A DNA stretch of 64,000 nt, from assembly GCA_022494885.1 (NCBI GenBank), contig JAGVSM010003414.1, forward strand, positions 930,001 to 994,000, in the 5' to 3' direction. Below are positions 54,941-64,000 of this stretch, piece by piece. The position numbers and the translations under genes were made by a program. Origin of the DNA: Micrasema longulum (lineage: Eukaryota > Arthropoda > Insecta > Trichoptera > Brachycentridae). Under the pieces are notes generated by a model. The model saw only the letters and a list, made by a program, of their open reading frames with translations, was not told where the DNA came from and made no database searches. The stretch's first letter is position 1. Each line of letters opens with the position of its first letter.

Positions 54941-55452
54941 CTGTATTGGTGTTTTTTTACATACAATTGTATAGAACAAGACTCCATACTACATTTAATT
55001 TGCCAGTACCTAGGACTAACTCAAGGAAAAACGACTTTGTCTTTAGCGCATGTCATTATAATACTGTTCTCTCCGGTCACGCAGACATTTTTCATCTCTC
55101 CTATATGAAATATACAAGATTCCTTATGGACAGTACGCCTGTTTAGTTATACGATGTCAGTAATTATGGATGCACTTGTATGTTCATTATTATATTTTGA
55201 CACATTTTACATGATTTTTATATAACTTCTTTCTTTTCTTATTCTTTACATTTAAATTTATCTTATTTATATTTACTTTATTTTTATTACTGTATTTAAA
55301 TATATGTATTATTATTTTATTTGCAACTTCTAAGTGCCTTACATTTCTTAATTGTTAAATTGCTTTTATTTTGATAACGATAATGTACTAAATCAATAGC
55401 TTACACCGCTGTGAAAAATTTATATTCACTGTTTTCACAATTTTCGTTTGTA

Positions 55453-55813
55453 CAGGGTGTTCTTTAAACCCTGTTACATCCGAAACCACGATGATCAGTA
55501 TGAGCAAGAACATATATTGGCACATTGAAATATTTTTTTAGAACGAATAATTTTTTTAAAAATAAAATATCAAAAAAGGCAAATGGTTGCTTACTTCTGC
55601 AGGGGTGAAACGAGGAGGGGAAAGGGAGAGTCTGGCACTGCGCCGCGCTCCCCTCACTTCTCCCCTGCAGAAGTAAGCAACCATTTGTTTTTTTAAATAT
55701 TTTATTTAAAAAAAATTTCTTTGTTCTAAATATTTTTTAAATATGCTTATATGTCTTCTTGCCCATACTGATCACCGTGGTTTCGGGAGTGACAGGGTTT
55801 AAAGAACACGCTA
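55453..55813. mobile_element. palindromic MITE, CAGGGTGTTCTTT ends, copy 1
   Basis: TA flanks a 361-bp element that starts CAGGGTGTTCTTTAAACCCT and ends in the complement AGGGTTTAAAGAACACGCTA. The inverted match runs deep (ACCACGATGATCAGTATGAG / CCCATACTGATCACCGTGGT; GGTTGCTTACTTCTGCAGGG / CCCCTGCAGAAGTAAGCAAC), leaving a CG-rich centre. TA target duplication suggests a Tc1/mariner-type enzyme. Confidence 0.85.
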
Positions 55814-56394
55814 TATATATTCTTATTTTCTGTATACGTATTCAATATATGTAAAAACTGATGTTTTTTTCCCAAATAAAAATAAGTAAATAAATAAAAT
55901 ACCTCTAAAACCAAACGAATTTCATTCAAGAGAGTTCAATCGCCTTAAACTTGGAGAAAAAACAGACTTTACGCTTTACTCAATTTGCACGTTTTTGTTT
56001 TGGGTTTTGAAGCATACTGTTTCTACAAATCAAAGATATAAATTAAAACAAAAGGAAAACCAAAACACAAAGTTATTTTTATATTTATGAAATTGATATA
56101 AAACTTCTTAAGATAAACTAATCAAACTTGGGTACCAGGGTACATAAAAATGACGATTCTCCTTGCGTCTATTACGTTTTAAATTACTTTATAATCAATT
56201 GCAGGTTCCCTAAGTTTAATCAGAAAATCAAAACGTCTTAAATAAAACTTAGCCGGTTATCATACCTTTATGTAAAATAAATAAAATATCGAAATAAAGT
56301 ATATTTCATACGCATCGCCCAAATCCACAAGACACGGTAAAATTAGGGAGGATTAACATACTTTGTTGATTTTATTTAATTAGTGGCTACCCTT

Positions 56395-56485
56395 AGTTAA
56401 AAATCCTGCTACAAGAAATCGAGTGAAGATTAGTCGGTCTCACGGTGTCCTGATTGGTGCGTTTACATGCCATTAAATAAATAAT
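56395..56485 (+). mobile_element. 5' scrap of a SINE
   Basis: AAATCCTGCTACAAGAAATC, GAGTGAAGATTAGTCGGTCT, CACGGTGTCCTGATTGGTGC then GTTTACATGCCATTAAATAA. It matches the leader and A-box part of the 57365 and 11325 copies. The B box is missing, and the CAGGGTGTT MITE follows directly. Confidence 0.55.
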
Positions 56486-56494
56486 GAAAATATA

Positions 56495-56837
56495 CAGGGT
56501 GTTTATTAAACCCTATCACATCCGAAACCACGATGATCAGTATAAGCAAGAAGACATATTGGCACATTAAAATATTTTTTTAGAACGAATAAAATTTAAA
56601 AAATAAAATATCAAAAAAAGCAAATGGTTGCTTACTTCTGCAGGGGAGAAACGAGGAGGAGCGAAGGGGGAGTCTGATACTGCGCCGCGCTCCCCTCACT
56701 TCTTCCCTGCAGAAGTAAGACCCCATTTGTTTTTTTTAATTAAATTTTTTTTTTAAATTTTTTGTTCTAAATATTTGTCTTCTTGCCCATACTGATCATC
56801 GTGGTTTCGGATGTGACAGGGTTTAAAGAACAACCTG
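56495..56837. mobile_element. palindromic MITE, CAGGGTGTT ends, copy 2
   Basis: TA flanks (56493-56494 and 56838-56839) bound a 343-bp copy that begins CAGGGTGTTTATTAAACCCT and ends AGGGTTTAAAGAACAACCTG. It aligns with copy 1, 1.0 kb away, in the same orientation along nearly its whole length. Confidence 0.85.
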
Positions 56838-56839
56838 TA

Positions 56840-57360
56840 AATCATGCAATAAATATCAATCTAACCTATGTAATTTTATCGTCCCGTGTGGATTTTTGAG
56901 ATCGTCTTTAATGTGCCTTAACGTTACAGGGTTCTCTAACAGAAAGTACCTAGGAACGTAACAATAATAACTGTGTACCGCAAAGAAAATTGATAAATAT
57001 TTTTTTACAAATTAATTTCGTCTTGATTGTAAATAATTCATTTGATAAATAGTAAAAGATAAAACGAATTGATTAAGAAATAAATAATTCAATATTTCTC
57101 ATGTACAGTAATGAATGACGCGTGTTTTAAAATTTCAGCACTGTTATTATTATTACGTATTTTGCAAAATGCATTATAAAAATAATAAAGTGCGTACAAG
57201 GACAAAAAACATAACATACTATTTTAATGAAAAAATAACAGAATGTTGTGGAAGTTGCAGCTAGAACGTATTGAAAATGGCGCTATATAAATTCAAAATA
57301 ATTAAAATGGTTGATTTATAGTAAATTAAGGTTATAAATGTAAGAAATTATTTTTCCATG
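56840..57360. other. AT-rich spacer
   Basis: No exon or assignable repeat was found. Confidence 0.4.
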
Positions 57361-57361
57361 T

Positions 57362-57580
57362 ACAGGCAGAATGAATTTTACAGTTTTGTGAGTGAAATAA
57401 AACTAAAACCCCGAACGAATGTTTTCGACTCCGTATCTATGTAGTCTCAGGTAAAAATCCTGAAAAAGGAAATCCAGTGGAGATTGGTCTACCTCACGGT
57501 GAACCGGTATGTGCGTTTGCCTATCATGCCTGAGGTTCCGAGTTCAATTCGAAAGAAGGTCTACATAAAAAAATTAGTGG
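57362..57580 (+). mobile_element. tRNA-derived SINE, with leader
   Basis: Leader CAGGCAGAATGAATTTTACA, AATAAAACTAAAACCCCGAA, TTCGACTCCGTATCTATG; head TCTACCTCACGGTGAACCGG; B box GAGTTCAATTCGAAAG, decayed. It shows that the family starts with a non-tRNA leader also present at 11325 and 60800. Confidence 0.75.
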
Positions 57581-57959
57581 GAAATTGTGGTCAATATTTT
57601 TTTTTCGCTTTGCGTCGATACTTGTAACGTTTCTCTTGTTCTACGAAATCTGTTTATTATGGTCAAATGGATCGAATGAATAATTTATAAATTATGACGA
57701 TATAGGGACGTGTCTTCAGTTTATAATGATATGCATTTTTTACGTTTCTAGTACCCATTTACATGATTAGAAATTTCGGTAAGCACTGAACTTCTTCGTT
57801 TTTCAGTTTCGGTCAGTTTGAAAATGTTTTTCTACGAAACTGTACGTAAAAATAAAGAAAACGAAGTATTGCAGTTTTGCAGTGACGAAGGTTTGCCATC
57901 GAAGGTTTACGCGCCATCAGTATGAAGTTAGGCGCATGATCGGAAAGTTTTGTAAGCAC

Positions 57960-58451
57960 TTCGCGCCGAATGCAGCGCCGTTCCGAACTCAACTTGTTGA
58001 TTGTTCAGTTCTCAGTTCGTGTTCGGTTCAGTCTGTTTCCGAGAGTGGAACGCGAGTGTCGTCCGCGCTGCGTTGCGTGCGTGCCTACACGTAGTACCGC
58101 GATGTTTCGGCAACCGCTAACATGACAACTATGACCGTTTGCGAGTTGTTCTGCGAATATAGCTTATCTTCAATCGCGTATCAATAATTACAGTGTAGTT
58201 TGAACATGGCTTCCCCGCCCGCAGGAGGAAAAAACGCATCGATGAAAAGTTTTTGTGCAAAGTTACGAGTATAAGTTTATCGCGTTACCTGCGAAAGGTG
58301 TGCCGACGTAGAGACCCGTTCTGAGAAGCGGTCGCTTAACTTATCTGTGACGGTTATATTATTTGAATCTGTGATAGTGTGTTTTTTGTCACCCGTGTGG
58401 GATGGTTTATCATTTTCGTGAAGTGTTTATCAGTGGGATTAACTTTTGAAA
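57960..58451 (+). promoter_or_regulatory. promoter / 5' UTR region of the signal-peptide gene
   Basis: The sequence is richer in CG dinucleotides than anywhere nearby (GTCCGCGCTGCGTTGCGTGC). TCAGT initiator motifs lie at 58005, 58012 and 58028 (GTTCAGTTCTCAGTTCG, GGTTCAGTC). Transcription probably begins here, with a 5' UTR of about 0.4 kb before the ATG. This is inferred from composition and motifs only. Confidence 0.45.
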
Positions 58452-58557
58452 ATGGGCGAAGGAGATCTTCGCCCGAGGATGTCGCGTGGGAGTCTGATAG
58501 GAGCAGTTGCACTTCTTTCTCTGGTAGCCCTCGGAACAGCGTCACAATCTTCTAAAG
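58452..58557 (+). CDS. first coding exon of a secreted or membrane protein (partial)
   Basis: ATG at 58452 is preceded by AAA (purine at -3) and opens MGEGDLRPRMSRGSLIGAVA followed by LLSLVALGTASQSSK, then G|gtaaat at 58558 in phase 1. Residues 1-12 are the charged n-region, 15-27 are a strongly hydrophobic h-region, and A-L-G-T-A-S fits a signal-peptidase site. No in-frame ATG lies just upstream. The remaining exons are outside the window, because no matching downstream exon is seen up to 64000, so I cannot name the protein. It may be a receptor, adhesion or secreted factor with a long first intron. Confidence 0.7.
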
Positions 58558-59567
58558 GTAAATGCATCGGTTCGCTACCTCGTGCGCCGTGCGCCGTGCA
58601 GGGTATAACCTACCTGCCTTTACTTCGTCGCCTCACCTTTACCTGCCTTCCCTAATATTCCCGCTTCTACCTGCTTCTCGAGTTTTTTATTCAGATTCAT
58701 CACCCTCACGTGCTAAGGGTACAAAAACGCGTTATGTTATTAAAAACAATACATTAAATAAGTGCTTTGTTCATACCATCCTGTAAACTCTAAAATAACC
58801 TTTCTATCAATAATCACGAATTCGTTGTCTAGAAAGTTTAATATTTATATTATCATTATCGAAAGTGTTGTTTCGATGGTTTTCTGTAAGAAATAGGCCA
58901 CTCTTCGATTGAGGAAGATAACAGTGTCTTTTTTTAGTGCCTCGTTCAAAAATGTAAATGTGTATTTACTTAAAATGTTTACACACCTGTGTTGGTGATT
59001 GTAGGTGACTATCCTAACCGCCGCGCCATTGCTGAGTAAGAAAAGTTATGTGAGGGAGTCATGCCAAAAGAATGACGGTTGAAATAAAATTTACTGCATT
59101 CCTGGGCACGACTAAATTACTTTAAAAGGTTCTGTTTTCAAGGCCTGGAATTCGTTTCTTAAAACATATTAACACAAAAATGGTTTGACAAATTTAGAAC
59201 TAAAGCGTGATAAAAAGAGCCATTCATAAAATACATACATTATTTTCAAGTTCTCAGATTATCATGATTATTTTTCGGCTGATATTTAAGATAAACAATT
59301 TTTAGTCGTATAGATTATGTGTGTTTTTATCTCGCCAAATAAACCGAATAGGTAAATAATAATTTCATGAAGTGATATGATGTCTGTTATCATATATTTT
59401 ATAATTTTCTAACAAAATCTTTATTAACCTTTAAACACTAATAAATATACCCGCATAAAATATACCCGACAGTTTGCGTAGTATAAAATTGTTAGGATAT
59501 TTTTGAACAAATCTGATAAAAATATTGAGTGGATGGGGCTTTATAGTGACTAATATTATAATAATTG

Positions 59568-60090
59568 CAACAGAGAGGCAAAACAATTGAGAAGTAAATA
59601 TGGAAGTCTAGGCATTTACAGGGCTTATGACTCAGAACAAGTGATAATATTCACCATTAAACATCCAAATTTCATGGATGGACAACGTTTGGAAAAACTC
59701 AAAACATTGTTGATTAAACTAACGGGTATAAGAAGAAGCATAAATATTAAAAATTGTGTTCAGGCGTTGCCTAGTAGGTGAAATAATTCAGCCAGATGAA
59801 TCTCACCCATATCAATGAAGGTTTCAGCTCTTTTATTTCTCAAAAGTCAACAAATATAAGAGTTTAGGCAATATTCAAACGTAGCGTACGTTAATCATTC
59901 TGGTGAATGTTACACAGTGTGTAAATCGGTCACTTAAACCAGCCAATGACAGGTCATAAATCCTGTAAATGCCTAGACTTCCATATTCCTTCTCATAATG
60001 TTATCCCTCTCCGTTGCAACAAATTTGGATCTTAATAACTCCCTAGGGAGGAAATCCAACCTGTCTACATACATTTGGACACACTCAAAG
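59568..60090. mobile_element. foldback-family copy with internal region
   Basis: The left arm (59568-59640: TTGCAACAGAGAGGCAAAAC, TATGGAAGTCTAGGCATTTA) and right arm (about 59940-60035: AGCCAATGACAGGTCATAAA, CCTAGACTTCCATATTCC, TCTCCGTTGCAACAAATTTG) are inverted. Between them lie AACATCCAAATTTCATGG and GCCAGATGAATCTCACCC. The internal part corresponds to that at 52440-52650. The right side extends with ACTCCCTAGGGAGGAAATCC as in the 52656 palindrome. Confidence 0.75.
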
Positions 60091-60794
60091 ACCGTTGAGT
60101 ATTAAAATAATGTCAATGAAGGTATTTAACCAGTAGAGTACCTGCAATCATTAAAATAAACGCCGATGACGTCATTAAGTCACACCTTTGGAAATCGTTT
60201 TCGTAAACACAACACTTCAAACTATCAAATAAAACGATATATTTTACTAATTTATTGAAATATTTTTATTTAAAATGAATATTTAAAGCACCAACCTTGA
60301 TTTTCTATGTTAAATAATATAACTACTTATTTAATTTGTGTGAAATCACAGTGAATTCAATATGCCGACCGACTATTTTGTATTCGAAAAAGGCTGACTA
60401 TTATTTATAGTATTAACGAATATATACCATAGTTTGTCGCCATCTAGTTTTATTTCACATCCGTATATTTCATTTATATAAAAAATAAAAAAAAAAACCT
60501 ACATATTACAGTCGTATAGATCTACAAGATTAAGTAATTCCAATTATTATCGATGTCATAAATAACACTTTTAAATTTTTCAAACAATATTATTGTTTCA
60601 TTGAATAGTTAAGGAAAGTGTACTTAATGATTATAGACACTCGGCACAAAATGTAATAAATAGCATATTTGTGATATCATTTCCGTCGTATTAAGTTGGT
60701 AGTGTTGGTACTTATTTAATCATCCAATTATTTAAAAAGTGAGTCATTTTGTAGAATTAAATGATTTGTTCTTAATAATATTGAAAATTAAATT

Positions 60795-60935
60795 AGTTTT
60801 TACCCTCGTCCAGGCAGGATGGAGAACACGGTTCTGTGTGTAAAAAAATAGAAACAAAACCCTGGACCATCGTTTTTGACTCGATGGCTACCCTCGGCTG
60901 GAGTGAAGTGGAGATTTGTCCGCTTCGTGGTTTTT
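60795..60935 (+). mobile_element. 5' part of a SINE, truncated by a retroelement tail
   Basis: CAGGCAGGATGGAGAACACG, AAACAAAACCCTGGACCATC, GTTTTTGACTCGATGGCTAC, then head GTCCGCTTCGTGG cut off where TTTTTATTAGGGAAAAACAA begins. The inserted tail matches 1660-1760. Confidence 0.65.
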
Positions 60936-61869
60936 ATTAGGGAAAAACAACAAAAACGACTAAAATAAATAAATGAATTAAAAAAATAGTACATACTTGC
61001 ATATAAAGTTTTTCACAAATCTAAACATAATATTATAAAATAGTCTTTTTTTTAAACACACATTATTACAATATAAATATATTTTTTTAATTGAAAACAT
61101 ATTACACACAATTTATATAATATTCCCAAGGAGTTTTTGTAAAAAAACTTATTTAGGAACATGCAGATAACAATATTTATTTACAGACGTTTTTATATTT
61201 TAAACTATAACATTATTTACAAAAGCAGAATAGAAATTATGATACACTACAAATTAAAAGGGTGTGAAAATGTTTAAAAAAATATCAAAATAAAGATAAT
61301 ACAAGGCATGAAAATTAATTCAAAATGATTGATACATAATACAATCTATAAAAGAAAAAATCATTTAATATATTAATACATATGAAAAGAAAAATATATA
61401 GTATTTAAACATCGTTTGTCAGCTTAGACATTAGTTTTAATTAAGATAAAAATAAAAGTAAAAGAGTACAGACATAATGTTATACACACATATAAAATAA
61501 TGAACATATCAACAATATTTTGAGTTTGTCCAAATTTTTGTAGACAAGGACTGGATTCAACTCCCTGGGGAGCTGTTTACGAGCGACTTCTATATTACCC
61601 TTTTCTTAAATGTTCTTCATCTCTGTTGTAATATGTTAATGAACATATGTATATTATTTTTTTAATGTTGCTTTACAAAAAATATATTGAGAAAATAGAC
61701 AAAAAGAAAAGGAAGAACTCAATAAAACCAGCTAAAATGGTTTGAATTATTTTTTTAAAGTGGAAAAAAAATACAATTACATTAAATTAAATAATAAATG
61801 TGTTCAAATGTGTAGAATACCCTTACCTAACTAAGAATAACCCTTTTAATACCCTGTCATCGCTCTAAT

Positions 61870-62250
61870 TTTTTTGCCTCCTCTTTCGCAGTAGTAGCCG
61901 CTCGATTGTGGAATAATCTACCCACTAATGTTAGAGACGCCCCTTCTTTATTTACATTTAAGTCAAGATTGAAATGTCACTATCTAAATATTTAAATTGT
62001 TCCTTTAACCTTCTTCTTTCCTTTCCATCCCCTCTCCTCTCTTCATATATATATTTATTTTTGTTAATCTTTGCTTTTAATTTTTGTATAAAATTGCAAG
62101 ATTCAATATGTCCATGTATTTATAATTTTCTCAAACTGAACGGTTTGGGTAGGTAGGAAGAAATTGCCTTAAGGCAATATGCCCGCCCTTATATGTATAT
62201 TTATTGTATATGTATATAAAGTGTCAAAATAAATAGAATAAAAGAGTAAA
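61870..62250 (+). mobile_element. LINE ORF2 end plus 3' tail
   Basis: The frame reads AVVAARLWNNLPTNVRDAPS, LFTFKSRLKCHYLNI and stop. It is followed by a tail with GGTTTGGGTAGGTAGGAAGA, TGCCTTAAGGCAATATGCCC and an AATAAA-rich end. The palindrome TTGCCTTAAGGCAATATGCC is a common mark of insect CR1-like LINE 3' ends. Confidence 0.75.
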
Positions 62251-62379
62251 TGCATTAAAAATGTTCATGTAATAATTAAAAAAATATATTTTTGGTATTG
62301 ATTAATAATATACATGCTTCCACTTTCCATTACTATGGATCACAACTCAACACAGGGCTTTTGGTCTCGTAGAGTTAGG

Positions 62380-62745
62380 GATGCGGTAATATATATGTAT
62401 TTGTGTTTGATAGTGCGTTTGACTACCGTACCTGACGTTCTGGGTTCGACTCCCGGTAAAGTGGACGTGTAATATATGTAATAGTGGGTGGTTTCCCATT
62501 GAAATATATCAATTGTCTGCCTGAAGCGTAAGGCTGATCATCTTGTCTCCACGATTATTATAAATAATCCATGAGACGCTACGATTTGTCTTAAGATTAA
62601 CTGTACATAAATAAAAAAAAGATTTTATAATTTATTATGAAATTTAATAAAATAATAGTTACATACTTAAATGTGTAATAAAATATCACGTTTTGAATTT
62701 AGATGCGGTGTCCTATGCACCATTGGGTGCGGACTAATAAATGAT
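62380..62745 (+). mobile_element. tRNA-derived SINE
   Basis: B box GGGTTCGACTCCCGG at about 62441, CTGAAGCGTAAGGCTGATCA at 62521, and 3' end TCCTATGCACCATTGGGTGC at 62710. An AT-rich insertion of about 90 bp (62590-62700) splits the body before the 3' end. Confidence 0.75.
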
Positions 62746-63164
62746 CCACTGTTTCTCTCCTCACTAATTATTTACTAAAAACAAAATTACATCGGAAAAT
62801 ATTTTTATTCAATGAAAGACGCCTATCCCCTCGATTTGAAATATTATTTTTATAAAAGTACCTTTTAACATACTTTGCCGGAACAAACTTTCGATTGAAA
62901 CTTAGTGATTTATTAGAAATTTGCACATTGAATTTCCTTTTCCTGAAAATTAATATTAATTATTCAAGAATTCGTTTGCTTTCTGCTTTTTTGAATACCT
63001 GTCAAAAATAATGTGTTATTGATTTAATCCAGTTGTTGTTCGAAAGAGCCCTTTAAAAGATTTTCTAAACTTCCTTTAAAAATTAATTTACAAAGGTGTT
63101 TTCAGTAAAGTTGATACTTACATAATTACATGTTTAAAAATAGTATTATACTTCTCTAAAAGGT

Positions 63165-63325
63165 TTCGTCCGCGTGACTGTCAAATAGCTAGCGCGTTTG
63201 CCCACTTACTCTGCAAACTGTCTCGGATTCGATTCCTGACATGAAATATTTATTTGAAAACATGTTTTTACATTAAAATATTTCATAGTCCCCGGACGCA
63301 TAAGATATGTATGCGATAATAATGT
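63165..63325 (+). mobile_element. tRNA-derived SINE, 3' truncated
   Basis: TTCGTCCGCGTGACTGTCAA head, B box GGATTCGATTCCTGAC, ATGAAATATTTATTTGAAAA body, and ATATTTCATAGTCCCCGGAC. It stops before the 3' end signature. Confidence 0.7.
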
Positions 63326-63340
63326 AAATATTAGTAAATA

Positions 63341-63565
63341 CATTAGAACTCCGTTTATACGAACTCCAGTCATCCGGATTGCCAAATATCCAAATCGTCA
63401 TCAGCGAAAAAAAAATAAAGGAGGTGTTTTTAATTTTAACTTAATAATGCAATTCACTTTGCTGGGCATGTTCAAGTAGGTTTTTAATGTGATTCCAATT
63501 CGCTGTATTATTTCAAAAGCAATAACATCTGTCACGCATTAATCCGGATAATCGGAGTTTTACTG
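63341..63565. mobile_element. pogo/Tigger-type MITE
   Basis: TA flanks a 225-bp element with ends CATTAGAACTCCGTTTATAC and, in complement, CAGTAAAACTCCGATTATCC then GGATTAATG. CAGTA-AAC-CCG-TTATCCGGA is a common pogo/Tigger-type terminus. It is non-coding. Confidence 0.75.
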
Positions 63566-63599
63566 TATTTGTATATAACCACTAACCGACTTTTCTAAG

Positions 63600-63745
63600 C
63601 TTACCGGTTTCAAGACTAATCCGTCTCTTTAACTATTATAAGAACTATTTTCTATTTAAAATAAATTGTTAAAACTTTAAAATTATAATTAGGAAACGGT
63701 GGTGTCGGCTTCTAATAACATGAGTACGTCTCGAAACCGGTAGAC
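63600..63745. repeat. weak inverted repeat near right edge
   Basis: CTTACCGGTTTCAAGAC near 63600 and GTCTCGAAACCGGTAG near 63728 are inverted with two mismatches. It could be another small TIR element or a chance palindrome. Confidence 0.35.
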
Positions 63746-64000
63746 ACGAAAAACTCAGTATGTGGCTATACACAAAAATTGACTAACATTTATTAAAATG
63801 TCTCGTGACAAAATTAATGATTTAAATATTAAAGATAAGATGATAATGAATATAAATGTTCTAATACTTCTTCATTATTGATTTATTTACAGTATTAATT
63901 TTATTTACAATAATTGAGACACAAATTCCAACTCCATACGACCAAATTCCTGTGCTGAGTTGGGAATAATAAAAATCTTGTACAACATAGAACAACAAAT

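Larger units (their letters stand above)
58558..64000 (+). other. presumed first intron, repeat-rich
   Basis: No acceptable coding exon follows in phase 1. It holds a foldback-family copy (59568-60090), SINE pieces (60800, 62385, 63165), a retroelement tail (60937-61020), a foldback end (61590-61640), a LINE tail (61870-62250) and a pogo-type MITE (63341-63565). If the gene call is right, this intron exceeds 5.4 kb. Confidence 0.45.

Overview
The window is nuclear DNA of an insect (an arthropod at the least). It is AT-rich, its genes are spliced with GT-AG introns, and its spaces are packed with degenerate transposable elements. The clearest gene is capicua with an insect-like layout. I cannot name the order or species from sequence alone. 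I recognise six host genes. In order they are: capicua (cic, +, 3' part, about 305-21839, 16 exons), a DMAC2/ATP-synthase-s-like mitochondrial assembly factor (-, 27115-29543, 2 exons), a REXO1-type RNA exonuclease (-, 38582-42361, one 1259-codon exon), dUTPase (+, 44350-46348, 3 exons), BLOC-1 subunit 4/cappuccino (-, 50507-50977, 1 exon), and the first coding exon (58452-58557) of a secreted or membrane protein whose remaining exons lie beyond the right edge.

Region by region: 1-24 kb is the capicua transcription unit. Its introns hold LINE fragments of at least three lineages (RTE-like, CR1-like and another non-LTR type), tRNA-derived SINEs, a mariner relic, several TIR elements/MITEs and an AT-rich minisatellite split by later insertions. 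24-27 kb is downstream of cic and holds a 934-bp TTAA-flanked piggyBac-like non-autonomous element. 27-30 kb is DMAC2 with a broken mariner in its only intron. 30-38 kb is gene-free and contains LINE, pogo and foldback relics. 38-46.5 kb holds REXO1 and dUTPase, transcribed divergently about 2 kb apart, with a palindromic E2F-type site upstream of dUTPase. 46.5-57 kb is a dense graveyard of MITE, foldback, hAT and LINE copies around the intact small BLOC1S4 gene. 57.8-64 kb has a CpG-richer promoter/5'UTR-like segment, a signal-peptide exon, and then repeat-rich intron.

The host genes do not form a pathway; they are ordinary neighbours on a chromosome. The most unusual material is in the repeats: a nearly perfect 150-bp-armed foldback palindrome, a dispersed family related to it with a SINE nested inside one copy, two copies of a TA-flanked palindromic MITE, MITEs nested inside other repeats, a 50-bp tandem array in the dUTPase intron that shares sequence with a TIR element 15 kb away, and a piggyBac-type MITE. 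I found no CRISPR array, prokaryotic operon, convincing functional tRNA or rRNA gene, or intact transposase. I see no clear sign of a novel multi-gene system.
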